64,000 nt of DNA from Bacteroidota bacterium (GTDB lineage: Bacteria > Bacteroidota > Bacteroidia > Bacteroidales > F082): positions 186,001-250,000 of the forward strand of contig WOUZ01000005.1 of NCBI GenBank assembly GCA_009773165.1, written 5' to 3'. The position numbers were made by a program, and so were the translations under genes. Shown here in pieces: positions 46,455-56,947 of the stretch. The notes below the pieces were generated by a model. The model saw only the letters and a program-made list of their open reading frames with translations. It had not been told where the DNA came from and ran no database searches. How positions within the stretch are numbered: position 1 is the stretch's first letter; the number at the start of each line of letters is the position of its first letter.

Positions 46455-48476
46455 TCACATATTTATGGGTATTTTAAAACTAAAACAACTACCCTTTTCA
46501 CTGCTTTCTTTCAACCAAATAGTTCCATGATGGAGTTCAATGAACTCTTTACAAATCATTAGACCCAATCCCGTGCTTTTTTCGCCATCAGTCCCGTTTC
46601 TGCTTTTTAAATCATTGATTTCGAACAAGAAATCACGAATCTCGGAAGGGACACCAACGCCTGAATCTATTATATCGACTGTGAAATGAGATTCATCCTG
46701 TTCTAAAATAATTTGAATTATGCCGTTCCTAGGCGTGAATTTTAGGGCATTGGAAGTAAGATTTCTAATGACAGTCGACAGCATGCCTTTATCATAACGG
46801 GCAATGAATCTTTCATTAGCTTCTATGGTTATATTCAATGTTTTATTAGCAACACTCTCCGATAACGATTCAACCACACTTTGAATTGTTTCCCTTACAA
46901 CATGTACCGCAAGAATTGGCTTAAGCAATCCTCTTTGTAAACGTGACCATTCTAAAAGATTTTCAATCAGAGAGTTGAGACTTATTGCACTACTATAAAT
47001 AGTTTTTGTGATATGCTTTATCTCACTTTTAGAGAAGGTTTCAATTTCTTCGTCCAATAATTGCGTCAGGTTCAAAAACGCATTGAATGGCGAGCGAAGG
47101 TCGTGTGCCAGGATTGAAAACATTTTATCTTTTGTACGATTGATCTCCTGTAGTTCTTCCGAAAAAGTTGTCAAACGAATTTCACTTAATTTCTTTTCAT
47201 TGACATTCTGAAACAACCCCCTGATATGTGTCAATTTGTTATCGGTATAGATTGGTAAGCCCATCGACCTCACCCAAATTACATTCGATTTTATTGTTTT
47301 GATTTGAAGTTCCAAATCAAACGCCTTCCTATTTTCCTTAGCTTCAATAATTGCCTTTGTAATATTTTCCCTGCTAGTGCCTTCTAAATAAAAACTTAGT
47401 CCATCATTAAGTGTTGGCTCATAATCATCGGGGACTTCGTGAATACTTCGGGTTACCGCCGACCAAAAAAGTTTATCAGTAGAAATTTCAAGCTCCCATG
47501 CACCTATCTGAGCCATATAACCAACCTGTTCGAGTAAATTCCGGGTATATTTAAGTTCGTTTTCAGACTTTTTCTTTTCTTCGATGTTCCTTACAACAAA
47601 AACAGCACTTTCAATTTCCTGCATCTCGTTTAGCACTAAACTGCCAGAGGTTTCAACCCACATAAAACTCTTTGATTTATTTAATAAACGAAACACAACT
47701 GTATCATTTCGAAGTTGTCCGACTGCATTTTGAAAGGATTCAAGTACTGAATCAATATCCGATGGATGAACAAAATCGAATATTGATTTACCTATATAAT
47801 CCGCTTGTGTAAATCCAAATAATTTTATCGAAGGTGAAACATAACGAATTTTTCCATCAGGCTCGCTAACAACAACCATATCGGTCATATTATCCGTTAT
47901 GGTACGTTTCTCGAATTCACTATTCGCTAATGCTTGTATCATTGCTTTTTGCTCAGTCACATTCTGAAATGATAAACGGCTCATATATTGGCCATTTGAC
48001 ACAAATATATTTCCAGTTATCTGCATAAAAACCGACTTACCTTTGAAAGGAATCATTTCAATTTCTACTGTTTCAGCATCTTTGTATTTAAGTAGCCTTT
48101 TCGAGAAATGATAAAAAAGATCCTGAGATTCCGCAGCAATCAATTTTCTTATATCGAGGTCAGGCTTTTCAATAAGTTTTTCTTCAAACAAGGTGTTAAA
48201 CAACTGATTGCTCTTTACAATCCGGTAATCTTCATCGATAATAGCATAACCAACAGGAGCGTATTGAAAAAGCTGTTCATATGAATTCCGTGAGTTTTCA
48301 AGGTCGAACTGAATCCTCAACAACTCATCATTCTGAAATTCCAGCTCATATTGATAAATCTTCAAATCCTCAACAAGTTCTTCAAGCGATTTTGTATAAG
48401 CCATGTTTAATGACTCGTTTTTATTACTTAGAACATCATTGATCCGGCTTTTCAATTGGTCTTTATCTTGTGTCAT
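46455..48476 (-). CDS. Cytosolic PAS sensor histidine kinase
   Basis: A 673-residue kinase without membrane segments. A charged coiled coil (~1-65) precedes three PAS domains (~65-185, ~190-305, ~320-430), a HisKA helix with H458 in SILAHDLRSPF, and an ATPase domain (RNLTSNALKFT; DSGVGVP; STGLGLMICKEFIELHHG). It lies 44 bases downstream of the CheB-CheR fusion gene, and its N-terminal coiled coil and PAS set resemble the end of that protein, so the two probably interact. There is no receiver or output domain. Confidence 0.88.
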   Translation of the reverse strand: MTQDKDQLKSRINDVLSNKNESLNMAYTKSLEELVEDLKIYQYELEFQNDELLRIQFDLENSRNSYEQLFQYAPVGYAIIDEDYRIVKSNQLFNTLFEEKLIEKPDLDIRKLIAAESQDLFYHFSKRLLKYKDAETVEIEMIPFKGKSVFMQITGNIFVSNGQYMSRLSFQNVTEQKAMIQALANSEFEKRTITDNMTDMVVVSEPDGKIRYVSPSIKLFGFTQADYIGKSIFDFVHPSDIDSVLESFQNAVGQLRNDTVVFRLLNKSKSFMWVETSGSLVLNEMQEIESAVFVVRNIEEKKKSENELKYTRNLLEQVGYMAQIGAWELEISTDKLFWSAVTRSIHEVPDDYEPTLNDGLSFYLEGTSRENITKAIIEAKENRKAFDLELQIKTIKSNVIWVRSMGLPIYTDNKLTHIRGLFQNVNEKKLSEIRLTTFSEELQEINRTKDKMFSILAHDLRSPFNAFLNLTQLLDEEIETFSKSEIKHITKTIYSSAISLNSLIENLLEWSRLQRGLLKPILAVHVVRETIQSVVESLSESVANKTLNITIEANERFIARYDKGMLSTVIRNLTSNALKFTPRNGIIQIILEQDESHFTVDIIDSGVGVPSEIRDFLFEINDLKSRNGTDGEKSTGLGLMICKEFIELHHGTIWLKESSEKGSCFSFKIPINM

Positions 48477-48520
48477 AATGTAAATATTATGTTGTTTTTA
48501 GTCATTTTGAGTTTAATAGT

Positions 48521-51436
48521 TCAGGAGTTTTTATCCATACTTAATTGCAAAGCTTTCAAATCGCTGATATCAATTACTAAACCTATCAATTTTAGTGGCT
48601 TTCCGGTTGCATCTCTTTCAACTATTCCGCCTTTATCCCAATACCACTTATAACCTCCACTTTTAGTTTTTATACGGTATTGAACGTCATATTTTGGTTT
48701 TTCACCTTTCAAATGGCTTCGCATCTCATCCATCGTGCGGTTATAATCATCAGGATGAATGAGTTCGCAAACTTTATAAACATTCTTAGGAAACTCATCA
48801 AAGGTATACCCGAGCATAATTGCCTTATTTTCATGCATATTGACGACACCTGTTTCAATATTCCATTCCCACCATGCCATGTGACCCATTTCGAGAGCGC
48901 CTTGAAGTCGCTGGTTTGACAGTTTTAACTTGAATCGTTCGTTTTGAAGACTCATAATGTTTACCATAGTAACCAAAATACCATCAACTGCATGGAAATC
49001 TGTTCTGTAAGGCACAATCCGCAACAAAAAAAGCTCATTCGAGTCCGTAATAATTTCCTTTTCAATTGACTGTAGTTTCAATTGAACATTACTAATATCA
49101 CTGAGAAAATCGGGATAAACAAAGGCAGTTGCAAGTTGCCTGACAGGTCGTCCTATATCAAACTCCATCAATTTGCTGATACGAGCAAAACTGGGTGTAA
49201 ATTTGCGGATACACATTTTACTATCCAGATATAAAGCAGCTATCTCGGTATTATTCAATAAGTTATTGATATCATTATTAAGTTGCGTAAGTTCCTCAAT
49301 CTTACTTTGATATTCAGAATTAACAGTATACAACTCTTCATTGACTGATTGCAGTTCTTCATTGGTACTTTGGAGCTCCTCGTTGGAGGCTATAAGCTCT
49401 TCATTTGACGCCTGCAATTCCTCATTTGATGTCTCAAGTTCTTCAACAGTTGCCTGTAAGCTTTCTTTGGTAAACTGCAGTTCATACTGCAATTCAGAGA
49501 GTTGATCCTTTATCTGGGTTTCAAAGTTAACAACATTCCGGCTTTCTCTCACTGTTTCAACTTGTTCAATATCAAAGAAAGAAACTATAAAAGTATAATT
49601 TTCGCCATCCTCGAGCAGTAACCTTCCTTCGATATTCACTTTGAAAGTTTTTTCAGCCTTCAGTATCTTGACCCCTTCAAATGCGATAATTTCTTTCTGA
49701 GCCTTTAAGCGTCGCACCATATTATTAATAACCACAATCAGATCAGTAGGAAGTAAGTTGGTTAAACTTTGGCTGAACTTTCCTGGTTTTAACTCCAAAT
49801 ATGGGTTGATGTCATTAATAACTTGAATTACATTCAATTTGTCATCGAATACAATGGAAGGAGGCAACATACGCTCCAGGACTTTGTCTGTTAATTGTTC
49901 TTTTCGTGGAAAACGTTTTTGTCCTGCTGTATTATCGGTTAGGGATTCTGATTTTCTGAATACGAATGATCCTGGCAATTCCTTACCAAGATTGGATACA
50001 TAGCCTGTTTTTTTCTGATAAACTTTGTGCTTTGTGTTTACAACATCAAAAGCCTCAGTGTAAACTCCAAGAGTTTCGCTGCTACCCATGAAAAGATATC
50101 CACCAGATTTGAGTGCAAGTCGAAATAAATTAAGAACAAATGCCTGACTGTCAGGCTTAAAATAAATAAACAAGTTTCTACATACGATAAGATCTAATTT
50201 AGAGAAAGGAGGATCTTTTAACACATTATGTGTTGCGAAAATTGCCATTTTACGAATAGACTCACTAATTTGAAATCCATTATCGCGTTTTGTAAAATAT
50301 TTTGACAATAAAACAGGATCCACATCACTGACGATGCTCTCAGGGTAGATACCTTGTCCGGCATATTCCAATGAATGCTTATCAATATCGGTGGCAAATA
50401 TTTTCACCTCAACATTTAAGTGTTTGCCATCCAAATAGCTACGTATGATCATTGCTAAAGAATAAACTTCCTCTCCGGTGGAACAGCCTGCTGACCATAT
50501 CCGGATTTCTTTTTTTGAGCCATCCAAAAGATTTGGTAAAATGTTATTGCTAATCACTTCAAAAGCAGGCTCATCGCGAAAGAAACGTGTCACGCCAATT
50601 AGCAGCTCACGATAGAGTGTTTCTTTCTCCTTATCGGAATTTGTAAGTAAATTGTAATAATCTTCCAAACGTTCAAACCTGTTGATGCTCAATCTTCGTT
50701 CGAGTCGCCTAAGGATGGTATTTTCCTTGTAATAAGAAAAATCAGTTCCGCTGAAATCGCGTAGTGTCATCAAAATTTTCCTTAATCCATCTTCGTCTCC
50801 TGTGAGAACTGCATCAGTATTTTTTGCCTTTTCAACAAAGGGATGTTTAATAAAATTATACAACGCTTCAGGCATTTCAGCCGGAGGTAAAATGTAATCT
50901 ACCAAGCCAGTTGAGATACAACTTCGTGGCATTCCGTCAAATTTTGCAGTGCGTTCGTCTTGTGCCATTACCATTCCACCGGCTTCTTTTATCGCCCGTG
51001 TGCCAAGAGTACCATCACTTCCAGTACCTGAAAGTATAATTCCAATGGCTCGTTTTTCAATGTCTTTTGCTAAAGATCTGAAAAAAATATCTATTGGCAG
51101 GATGATTCCGTTGCGTGCACCCTGATCTTCGAGCATGAGTCTTCCATGAAAAATCGACAAATTTTTTCTTGCCGGTATCAGATAAACCTTATCCGGCTCA
51201 ACCAACATCCCATCGTCAGCCTTCAAAATCGGCAACTTGGTATATCTGGCAAGCAGTTCATCCATCAAACTTTTATAATCAGGCGAAAGATGCTGAATGA
51301 CAACAAAACCAATACCTGTCTTCAGCGGCATGGCCTTAAAAAACTCCTGTAATGCTTCGAGGCCACCGGCAGATGCACCTATTCCGGCTATATATTCAGC
51401 TCCTTTTTGGTCGGTGTTTGTTTCCTTCTTTTTCAT
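48521..51436 (-). CDS. CheB-CheR fusion with coiled coil and PAS domains
   Basis: A 971-residue cytosolic fusion. Residues ~15-195 are a CheB methylesterase with the catalytic triad S22 (GASAGG), H49 (QHLSPDY) and D141 (GTGSDGT), but no receiver. Residues ~215-475 are a CheR methyltransferase ([15 protein letters not shown] site [14 protein letters not shown] near 313; CRNLFIYF near 419). A PAS-like part (~520-630), a long coiled coil (~640-725) of NEEL heptads, another PAS (~725-830) and a C-terminal PAS (~845-960; HPDDYNRT) follow. No chemoreceptor, CheA or CheW is nearby, so the methylated target is unknown. Confidence 0.9.
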   Translation of the reverse strand: MKKKETNTDQKGAEYIAGIGASAGGLEALQEFFKAMPLKTGIGFVVIQHLSPDYKSLMDELLARYTKLPILKADDGMLVEPDKVYLIPARKNLSIFHGRLMLEDQGARNGIILPIDIFFRSLAKDIEKRAIGIILSGTGSDGTLGTRAIKEAGGMVMAQDERTAKFDGMPRSCISTGLVDYILPPAEMPEALYNFIKHPFVEKAKNTDAVLTGDEDGLRKILMTLRDFSGTDFSYYKENTILRRLERRLSINRFERLEDYYNLLTNSDKEKETLYRELLIGVTRFFRDEPAFEVISNNILPNLLDGSKKEIRIWSAGCSTGEEVYSLAMIIRSYLDGKHLNVEVKIFATDIDKHSLEYAGQGIYPESIVSDVDPVLLSKYFTKRDNGFQISESIRKMAIFATHNVLKDPPFSKLDLIVCRNLFIYFKPDSQAFVLNLFRLALKSGGYLFMGSSETLGVYTEAFDVVNTKHKVYQKKTGYVSNLGKELPGSFVFRKSESLTDNTAGQKRFPRKEQLTDKVLERMLPPSIVFDDKLNVIQVINDINPYLELKPGKFSQSLTNLLPTDLIVVINNMVRRLKAQKEIIAFEGVKILKAEKTFKVNIEGRLLLEDGENYTFIVSFFDIEQVETVRESRNVVNFETQIKDQLSELQYELQFTKESLQATVEELETSNEELQASNEELIASNEELQSTNEELQSVNEELYTVNSEYQSKIEELTQLNNDINNLLNNTEIAALYLDSKMCIRKFTPSFARISKLMEFDIGRPVRQLATAFVYPDFLSDISNVQLKLQSIEKEIITDSNELFLLRIVPYRTDFHAVDGILVTMVNIMSLQNERFKLKLSNQRLQGALEMGHMAWWEWNIETGVVNMHENKAIMLGYTFDEFPKNVYKVCELIHPDDYNRTMDEMRSHLKGEKPKYDVQYRIKTKSGGYKWYWDKGGIVERDATGKPLKLIGLVIDISDLKALQLSMDKNS

Positions 51437-51495
51437 TTCTTCTTTATTAAGGTTGAAACAGTGATCAGATTATAATTTAAACCATTTTAATACTG

Positions 51496-52935
51496 TTAAT
51501 TAGGATTCATTTCGATTGATTCAGCAAAGAGATTGGATTCTGATGGCAATAAAATCTCAAAGGTTGTCCCTTTCCCAATTTTACTCGAAACATGAATTGT
51601 TCCCTTGTGAAGATCTACAAACTCATTGACCAGCAACAGTCCTAATCCTATGCCAGTTTCTCCCCCCGTACCCGAGATTTTTTGAACGTTATCAGTAAAT
51701 AACGAGTTAACAGTTGACTCATCCATCCCTAAGCCATTATCAATGAACCGAATAGAAATAAAATCTTTTCCAAGCTTATCCAATTCTACTGTTATGATTC
51801 CTGAAGGATGACTAAATTTAATTGCATTCATCAATAAGTTTCTGAATACAGTCTGCAGCATAAAGAGATCGCCCGTAATGTTCAGATCGCTTTTATAGTC
51901 AAATTGAAACTGTATTTTTTTTGCATTTGCAATGGATTTGCTTTCGGTTAAAGTCGTTTTTATCAAATTGGTAAGATTTATTGGAATTGGGTTCACAGTC
52001 ATTTTGTTTTGTTGTAACTGAGCCCAGGAAAGTAAATTTTCAAGAAGAAAATAGGAAGATTGAGCAGTCTTTAATACATTGGTTTTCAATAGATGTAAAT
52101 CCTCATCTGTAAGAGCTAGATCCTCATTTAAAAGTAGTTCAGACGAGCCAATCAAAGCATTAAAAGGTCCGCGCAGGTCATGAGCAATAATTGAAAAAAG
52201 TTTACTTTTCTGAGCATCAGAGGCCTTCAATTCAGCTGCTTTTATCGAAAGTAATTCGTTTCCTTTTTTAAGCTCCTGCTGTTGAATTTCCACAACTAAG
52301 TTCTGATTACGCCGCTTGATAAACTCCATCCATAATGTATAAAAAATAAAAAAAGCCAAAAAAACTGCTGTCACTGCATTCACGTTGTTGGAAATCACAA
52401 CGGTCTCGTTATCTTGTATCAAAGGACTAATAACAAGGAAAATAAAAAGATTAATAGCAAGTGCTAACAGCGCCTGAAGTGGTGGTATTGAAACTACCAA
52501 TGCCACAGCTACAGATCCGATGATAAAAGGATTGATTGCAGGTGTAACCAATTGATCAACAAGTGCAATTGAGGTAGTGCCAAACAAAAGTGAAAGAAAA
52601 GCCACTATTACAGCTGAATTGTATTTTCTTCGGTTGGAAGGGGTTATTTCTTTGAATCGTCTCAAATACAACAGAATAAACAGATAAATAAGTAAAAGAA
52701 AACTGTGATTGATTATGATTCCTATAGTCCACCAACCAACAACATCATTCGTGTTTTGCTTACCTGAAACGAAAAATACGACGACATGAATAAAGGTGAG
52801 AACAATAATGAAATAGGAAGCAATTCTGATTCTTGTGATGTTGCGCAATAGCAAAACATCCCTCAAAGAATCATCTTCAACAATAAAAAGCTGATACTTA
52901 CTTATTAATTTTTCTATAGTATGAAGAAATTTCAT
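51496..52935 (-). CDS. Membrane sensor histidine kinase with six-helix input domain
   Basis: A 479-residue kinase, the simplest of the island. Six hydrophobic helices lie at about 38-56, 70-91, 106-124, 133-150, 152-172 and 188-204, with very short loops, so it probably senses something in or near the membrane. A coiled coil leads to H252 in SIIAHDLRGPF and an ATPase domain (FRNLLMNAIKFS; DNGLGMD; GIGLGLLLVNEFVDLHKG). There is no PAS, receiver or output domain. It follows the CHASE hybrid kinase after 33 bases. Confidence 0.88.
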   Translation of the reverse strand: MKFLHTIEKLISKYQLFIVEDDSLRDVLLLRNITRIRIASYFIIVLTFIHVVVFFVSGKQNTNDVVGWWTIGIIINHSFLLLIYLFILLYLRRFKEITPSNRRKYNSAVIVAFLSLLFGTTSIALVDQLVTPAINPFIIGSVAVALVVSIPPLQALLALAINLFIFLVISPLIQDNETVVISNNVNAVTAVFLAFFIFYTLWMEFIKRRNQNLVVEIQQQELKKGNELLSIKAAELKASDAQKSKLFSIIAHDLRGPFNALIGSSELLLNEDLALTDEDLHLLKTNVLKTAQSSYFLLENLLSWAQLQQNKMTVNPIPINLTNLIKTTLTESKSIANAKKIQFQFDYKSDLNITGDLFMLQTVFRNLLMNAIKFSHPSGIITVELDKLGKDFISIRFIDNGLGMDESTVNSLFTDNVQKISGTGGETGIGLGLLLVNEFVDLHKGTIHVSSKIGKGTTFEILLPSESNLFAESIEMNPN

Positions 52936-52968
52936 AACTTCTAACCTACTGGTGACGAGTCAATTAAT

Positions 52969-55900
52969 CTATAACCATTTAACAACCTTCTCCATTAACT
53001 GTTGTGCCTGAATTGGTTTGGCCAGATAATCATCGCAACCTGCTGAGAGCGCTTTGTGCTCATCACCAGCAAGGCCGAAGGCTGTTATGGCAATAATGGG
53101 AATTGAGGATCCGTTCTTTTTTATAAGAGCCGTCGCTTCATAACCGTCCATTACAGGCATCTTAATATCCATCAGAACCAGTTTAACATCAGCATGGGTG
53201 CTGCATAAGTCAACTGCCTCTTCGCCATTTTTTGCCCGAATCACACGAGCGTTGATTCGTTTTGTAAGCAACATACTTAAGACGATGTAGTTAGAATCTT
53301 CGTCTTCAGCTATGAGCACTAGTGGGGAGGTTGAATTTTCAGTCATAGGTAGATTATTTTGTGTGGTTTGTATACTTTTTTCTTCTTGAGTTCCTTTAAG
53401 CCTGACAATAAATGTTGTTCCCTGGCCTTTGGCAGACTCAAATTTTATATCTGCACCTAATAAATCACAGGCTTTCTTTGCTATAGGCATACCTAATCCA
53501 TTTCCGTCGTATGCTCTTACATTGGAATTATCCTCCTGCATAAAAAGGTTATAAATCTTTGAATGGAAATCGGGATCGATACCAATTCCGGTATCCTTTA
53601 CCATAAATTCCCATCCGCCGTCCACAAATGAAAAGTGACATTGAATACTTCCCTTATTTGTAAACTTCACCGCATTATCAAGGAGATGATGTACAATTTT
53701 CTGAAGAAGGTCCTTATCAGATATAAGTACTTCATTAATACCAGCTTTGATATCAAAATCGAATTTTATCTGTTTCTTAATACATTCGTTGGTATAACTT
53801 TCAATAAAAGGCCTTAACAACTCCCTGATATTGATCTCTTCTAAATAAAGAGGCATAGATCCTGAGTTAAGAAGCGATATATCAACATATTGTGTAATTG
53901 TTCGGATCAATCTTTCGGAACTTTGCTGAACAATTGATGCCATCTCCTTACGTTCTTCAGCAGTATTTGAGTCATCTGTCAACACAATTGTTGCACCCAA
54001 GATTCCATTGAGAGGGGTACGCAGTTCGTGTGAGATGTTATTTAAAAAAGCTGTTTTGAGTTTATCGCTCGCCTCTGCTTTTTCTTTGGCCACAACGAGT
54101 TCCGTATTAATCGTCTTTATCTGAGCATTCGATTCCGAAAGTTCTTCGTTAAGTACCTGAAGTTCTTCATTTTGTTGCTGCAACCGTTCTTCACTATACC
54201 TGATGGCCATTTCAGATTTTTTGCGATCAGTGATGTCGTGTAACATGCCTATAATGACAGTTTTACCTCCCATTCGAACTGAAACTGTTGAAGCTTCAAC
54301 TTCGATTATCCGATTGGTTTTCGACTTTTGCTGAAATTCGTACCTGTGAGAAACGGTGACTCCATTCTTACGATCAAGGAAACGCTGCTGAACAATTTCC
54401 CTGCTTTTGTCTGTAAGAAGTTGGTCTAAGTCAAATTGATCCGAAGTTAATTCCTCATTTGTGTACTCGACCATGTCAGTGAAGGCTTTATTTACATATG
54501 TAAATTGTTTACCTTCAAGTGTGTAGATAGCATCGAAGGCATTTTCAACAAGCGACCTGAATTTTAATTCATTCTCTTGTAAAGCATTTGAGATCGATTG
54601 ATGACTCAAATAATCACCTATCAAAGCAGATATTTGTTGAATTAAAGCAGCATCTTCTTTTTGAAAAGTAACTTCTTTACAACTTTTGATATAAACCTGT
54701 CCAGCTATTTTTTCGAAAGACAGTATATTTGAACTAAGCTTAGTTATACAATTTTTGTTCGTAGTGATGGTTTGGTAACACTTCTCACCAATTTCAATGC
54801 TGATTGATGCATTGTTCTGAGTTGCCAATGTTTCTTCGAGTTCACTCAAAATTGCGCTGTATTTCAATTCATCTGATTTCTCAGACTGCAACACCGTACT
54901 TACATTTCTAATGCATGTTAAATCTCTTATGCGTCGATCAAGATTTTTTGTTCGTTGACTGACCTTAGCTTCCATAATGGTCCAGCGCTCTTTTAAAAGA
55001 AAGACAAGAACAGTCATAACCAGACTGATAAGTATTCCAACTGTGATTATAATAGATGTGCTAAACCCAGTTACCTGATTTTCAAAATCAGGCATTGAAT
55101 GGGTTGTTAATCCCAATAATTTACCCCAGATAAAAATTGGATAGGTCTGTAGGTATTTATACTCCTTCAAATGATTCTCATAATTGGAGAGTGAGTGATG
55201 CTGCCGGTGTTCAGGAGGATAAGTTGCGACCCAATAAGAAGATGATTTTAAGGATTGAGTCAAACCTATCGCTATGGTCCGTTTTAGCCATTCGTTTCGT
55301 TTAAAGGTATGACTCAGCAAATAATCCGGATTTATCAATGCACCAATAAATGCTTTTTTTGAAGTTGAAGTACGGTTTACATTTTCCTTGAATGGAATCG
55401 AGACGCAAAGCACAAACAAGTGAGAGGTGTCGTTATTATTAGTAAAATGCATCAAATCAGTCCCATACAGCAAGTTGTCTTTTTCCGAATCAAAAACAAT
55501 TTCTTCAATAGCATTTAGTTCGTGTTTTGAAAGCTGTGCTGGCAAAACAACCCCGCCTTTTCTACTAGAGATAAATTTTTCAAAATAATTATTGCCCGTT
55601 GGAGTTGAAATCATGATTTGATCCGAAGAAGCTGTATCATCGGATGTTTCAAAATAATAAAGTGACTCAAAAGCATTTGATTTTAAAACCTGATTGGAAT
55701 AAGAAACAAACTCTAAACTATCAAGCTGTTCGATGCTTCCGGCAAAAACAGCAAAATTTTCAAGATTTATTCTTATGTTTCTTAGCGCATTACGCATATT
55801 TGTAGCATAATTATCAGCATAATTCATAAAGGCAATCTCCTGCCCTTTTCGCATCTGTTTCTCATAAATGAAAGTAACTACTGATAAAATCCACAAAGAA

Positions 55901-56577
55901 ATTATCAGCATTGAAACAGTTTCTATGTGCTTTAAGCGTTTCTTAATTTCCAAATCCTGACCATCTCTCCAAATTAGCAGACCTCCAACAAGTGTAATCA
56001 TTAAAAAAAACAAAGTCAGAAATCTAATAGTCTGATTTTTAACCGATTTAAGATCCTCCGCCAAAGGACCTCCATTTAATTCCAAAACAGCCACCATTTT
56101 TATCTGGTGTTGTTCATCAATGAGCATTGGAACAAAAACCTTACATGCAAGTGGAAATCTTTTGGAAGGTTCTTTAATAACAAGGGGATTTAAATTATCG
56201 AAAATGTTGGTAATAACATCGTTTGTCAATGGATAAATAGCTCCGATCATATAATCATGATTGCTATTCGTAGAAATAGCAATGACTGGCTCATTATTTT
56301 TCAACTCAATGCTAAATAGCAATTCTTCAGTGAAATAGGATTCATATACGCTTAATTGGCGTTGAAACCTCTCAAACATTCTGTTTTGTCGTTTTGAGAA
56401 CAGTGAAGTGACAAAAAGTTGTTGGTCTACTGCATTTAAAAAGCTGTTAAGCTGGTTGATCATTTTTTCATCTGCCTGTTTTTCAGCATTATTAACTCTC
56501 AGATCAGCCAAATTCAGCGAAAGAACAAAGGTGATGATGACCCCAACAATAAAAAAAACAAGACTCCGATTTTTCAT
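52969..56577 (-). CDS. Hybrid histidine kinase with CHASE domain and receiver
   Basis: A 1202-residue hybrid kinase, first gene of the island. Membrane helices fall at about 7-24, 185-203, 222-238 and 507-528. They enclose two extracytoplasmic modules: an unassigned one (~25-184) and a CHASE domain (~250-500; NMRNALRNIRINLENFAVFA). Inside the cell are a degenerate GAF-like stretch (~545-660), a PAS domain (~670-790), a coiled coil, HisKA with H850 (NNISHELRTPLNG), the ATPase domain, and a receiver (LVLMDIKMPVMDG; CDDYLAKPIQ). CHASE domains bind small ligands such as cytokinin-like or short peptide compounds in other systems; the ligand here is unknown. Confidence 0.88.
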   Translation of the reverse strand: MKNRSLVFFIVGVIITFVLSLNLADLRVNNAEKQADEKMINQLNSFLNAVDQQLFVTSLFSKRQNRMFERFQRQLSVYESYFTEELLFSIELKNNEPVIAISTNSNHDYMIGAIYPLTNDVITNIFDNLNPLVIKEPSKRFPLACKVFVPMLIDEQHQIKMVAVLELNGGPLAEDLKSVKNQTIRFLTLFFLMITLVGGLLIWRDGQDLEIKKRLKHIETVSMLIISLWILSVVTFIYEKQMRKGQEIAFMNYADNYATNMRNALRNIRINLENFAVFAGSIEQLDSLEFVSYSNQVLKSNAFESLYYFETSDDTASSDQIMISTPTGNNYFEKFISSRKGGVVLPAQLSKHELNAIEEIVFDSEKDNLLYGTDLMHFTNNNDTSHLFVLCVSIPFKENVNRTSTSKKAFIGALINPDYLLSHTFKRNEWLKRTIAIGLTQSLKSSSYWVATYPPEHRQHHSLSNYENHLKEYKYLQTYPIFIWGKLLGLTTHSMPDFENQVTGFSTSIIITVGILISLVMTVLVFLLKERWTIMEAKVSQRTKNLDRRIRDLTCIRNVSTVLQSEKSDELKYSAILSELEETLATQNNASISIEIGEKCYQTITTNKNCITKLSSNILSFEKIAGQVYIKSCKEVTFQKEDAALIQQISALIGDYLSHQSISNALQENELKFRSLVENAFDAIYTLEGKQFTYVNKAFTDMVEYTNEELTSDQFDLDQLLTDKSREIVQQRFLDRKNGVTVSHRYEFQQKSKTNRIIEVEASTVSVRMGGKTVIIGMLHDITDRKKSEMAIRYSEERLQQQNEELQVLNEELSESNAQIKTINTELVVAKEKAEASDKLKTAFLNNISHELRTPLNGILGATIVLTDDSNTAEERKEMASIVQQSSERLIRTITQYVDISLLNSGSMPLYLEEINIRELLRPFIESYTNECIKKQIKFDFDIKAGINEVLISDKDLLQKIVHHLLDNAVKFTNKGSIQCHFSFVDGGWEFMVKDTGIGIDPDFHSKIYNLFMQEDNSNVRAYDGNGLGMPIAKKACDLLGADIKFESAKGQGTTFIVRLKGTQEEKSIQTTQNNLPMTENSTSPLVLIAEDEDSNYIVLSMLLTKRINARVIRAKNGEEAVDLCSTHADVKLVLMDIKMPVMDGYEATALIKKNGSSIPIIAITAFGLAGDEHKALSAGCDDYLAKPIQAQQLMEKVVKWL

Positions 56578-56581
56578 CTCT

Positions 56582-56589
56582 CAAATGTA
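56582..56589 (-). promoter_or_regulatory. Possible -7 box (TACATTTG) at the head of the kinase operon
   Basis: An exact TAnnTTTG octamer on the minus strand ends only four bases before the ATG of the CHASE hybrid kinase. If it is real, the transcript would be leaderless or nearly so; otherwise the promoter lies further upstream. Confidence 0.3.
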
Positions 56590-56787
56590 TATAATGACTA
56601 GAACAATCGTCAGTTTTGTTAATGGCGATAAAATCCATATTAAAACTGTTCAAAGGTAAATTATAGGAGCTGAAATTCAAAATAAAACCTTAAAAAAGTA
56701 CGTATTAATAATTATGGAGCAAGACACGATATTTCTTTACAAACCAATAGCTTAAAATTGATTTCCAGAAAATTATTATACAGAAAT

Positions 56788-56818
56788 TTTGATATCAGGG
56801 AGATTTTTTATACTTTTG
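56788..56818 (+). promoter_or_regulatory. rpsA promoter (TTTG, 19 bases, TACTTTTG)
   Basis: TTTG at 56788-56791 and TACTTTTG at 56811-56818 are 19 bases apart, a near-ideal Bacteroidota promoter. It predicts a leader of about 120 bases before rpsA. Confidence 0.75.
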
Positions 56819-56878
56819 CCGCCTCATTTTTAAGTCCTTCCGGAATTGGCTACTGAAAGAGTAATCAATGTCTTAAGA

Positions 56879-56894
56879 GTTTAACATGTTAAAC
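56879..56894. promoter_or_regulatory. 16-base perfect palindrome in the rpsA leader
   Basis: GTTTAACATGTTAAAC is a perfect palindrome about 60 bases downstream of the predicted rpsA transcription start and 53 bases before the ATG. It could be a protein-binding operator on DNA or, less well because the loop would be very tight, an RNA element for S1 autoregulation. Confidence 0.4.
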
Positions 56895-56947
56895 AATCCC
56901 TGTTCGAAGCAGTACGGAACATTAGATCAGGTACAAACATTTTTTCA

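Noticed and set aside
36901-56577. Ordinary chemotaxis operon
   Set aside because: Only the CheB-CheR fusion is present; no CheA, CheW, CheY operon or receptor was found.
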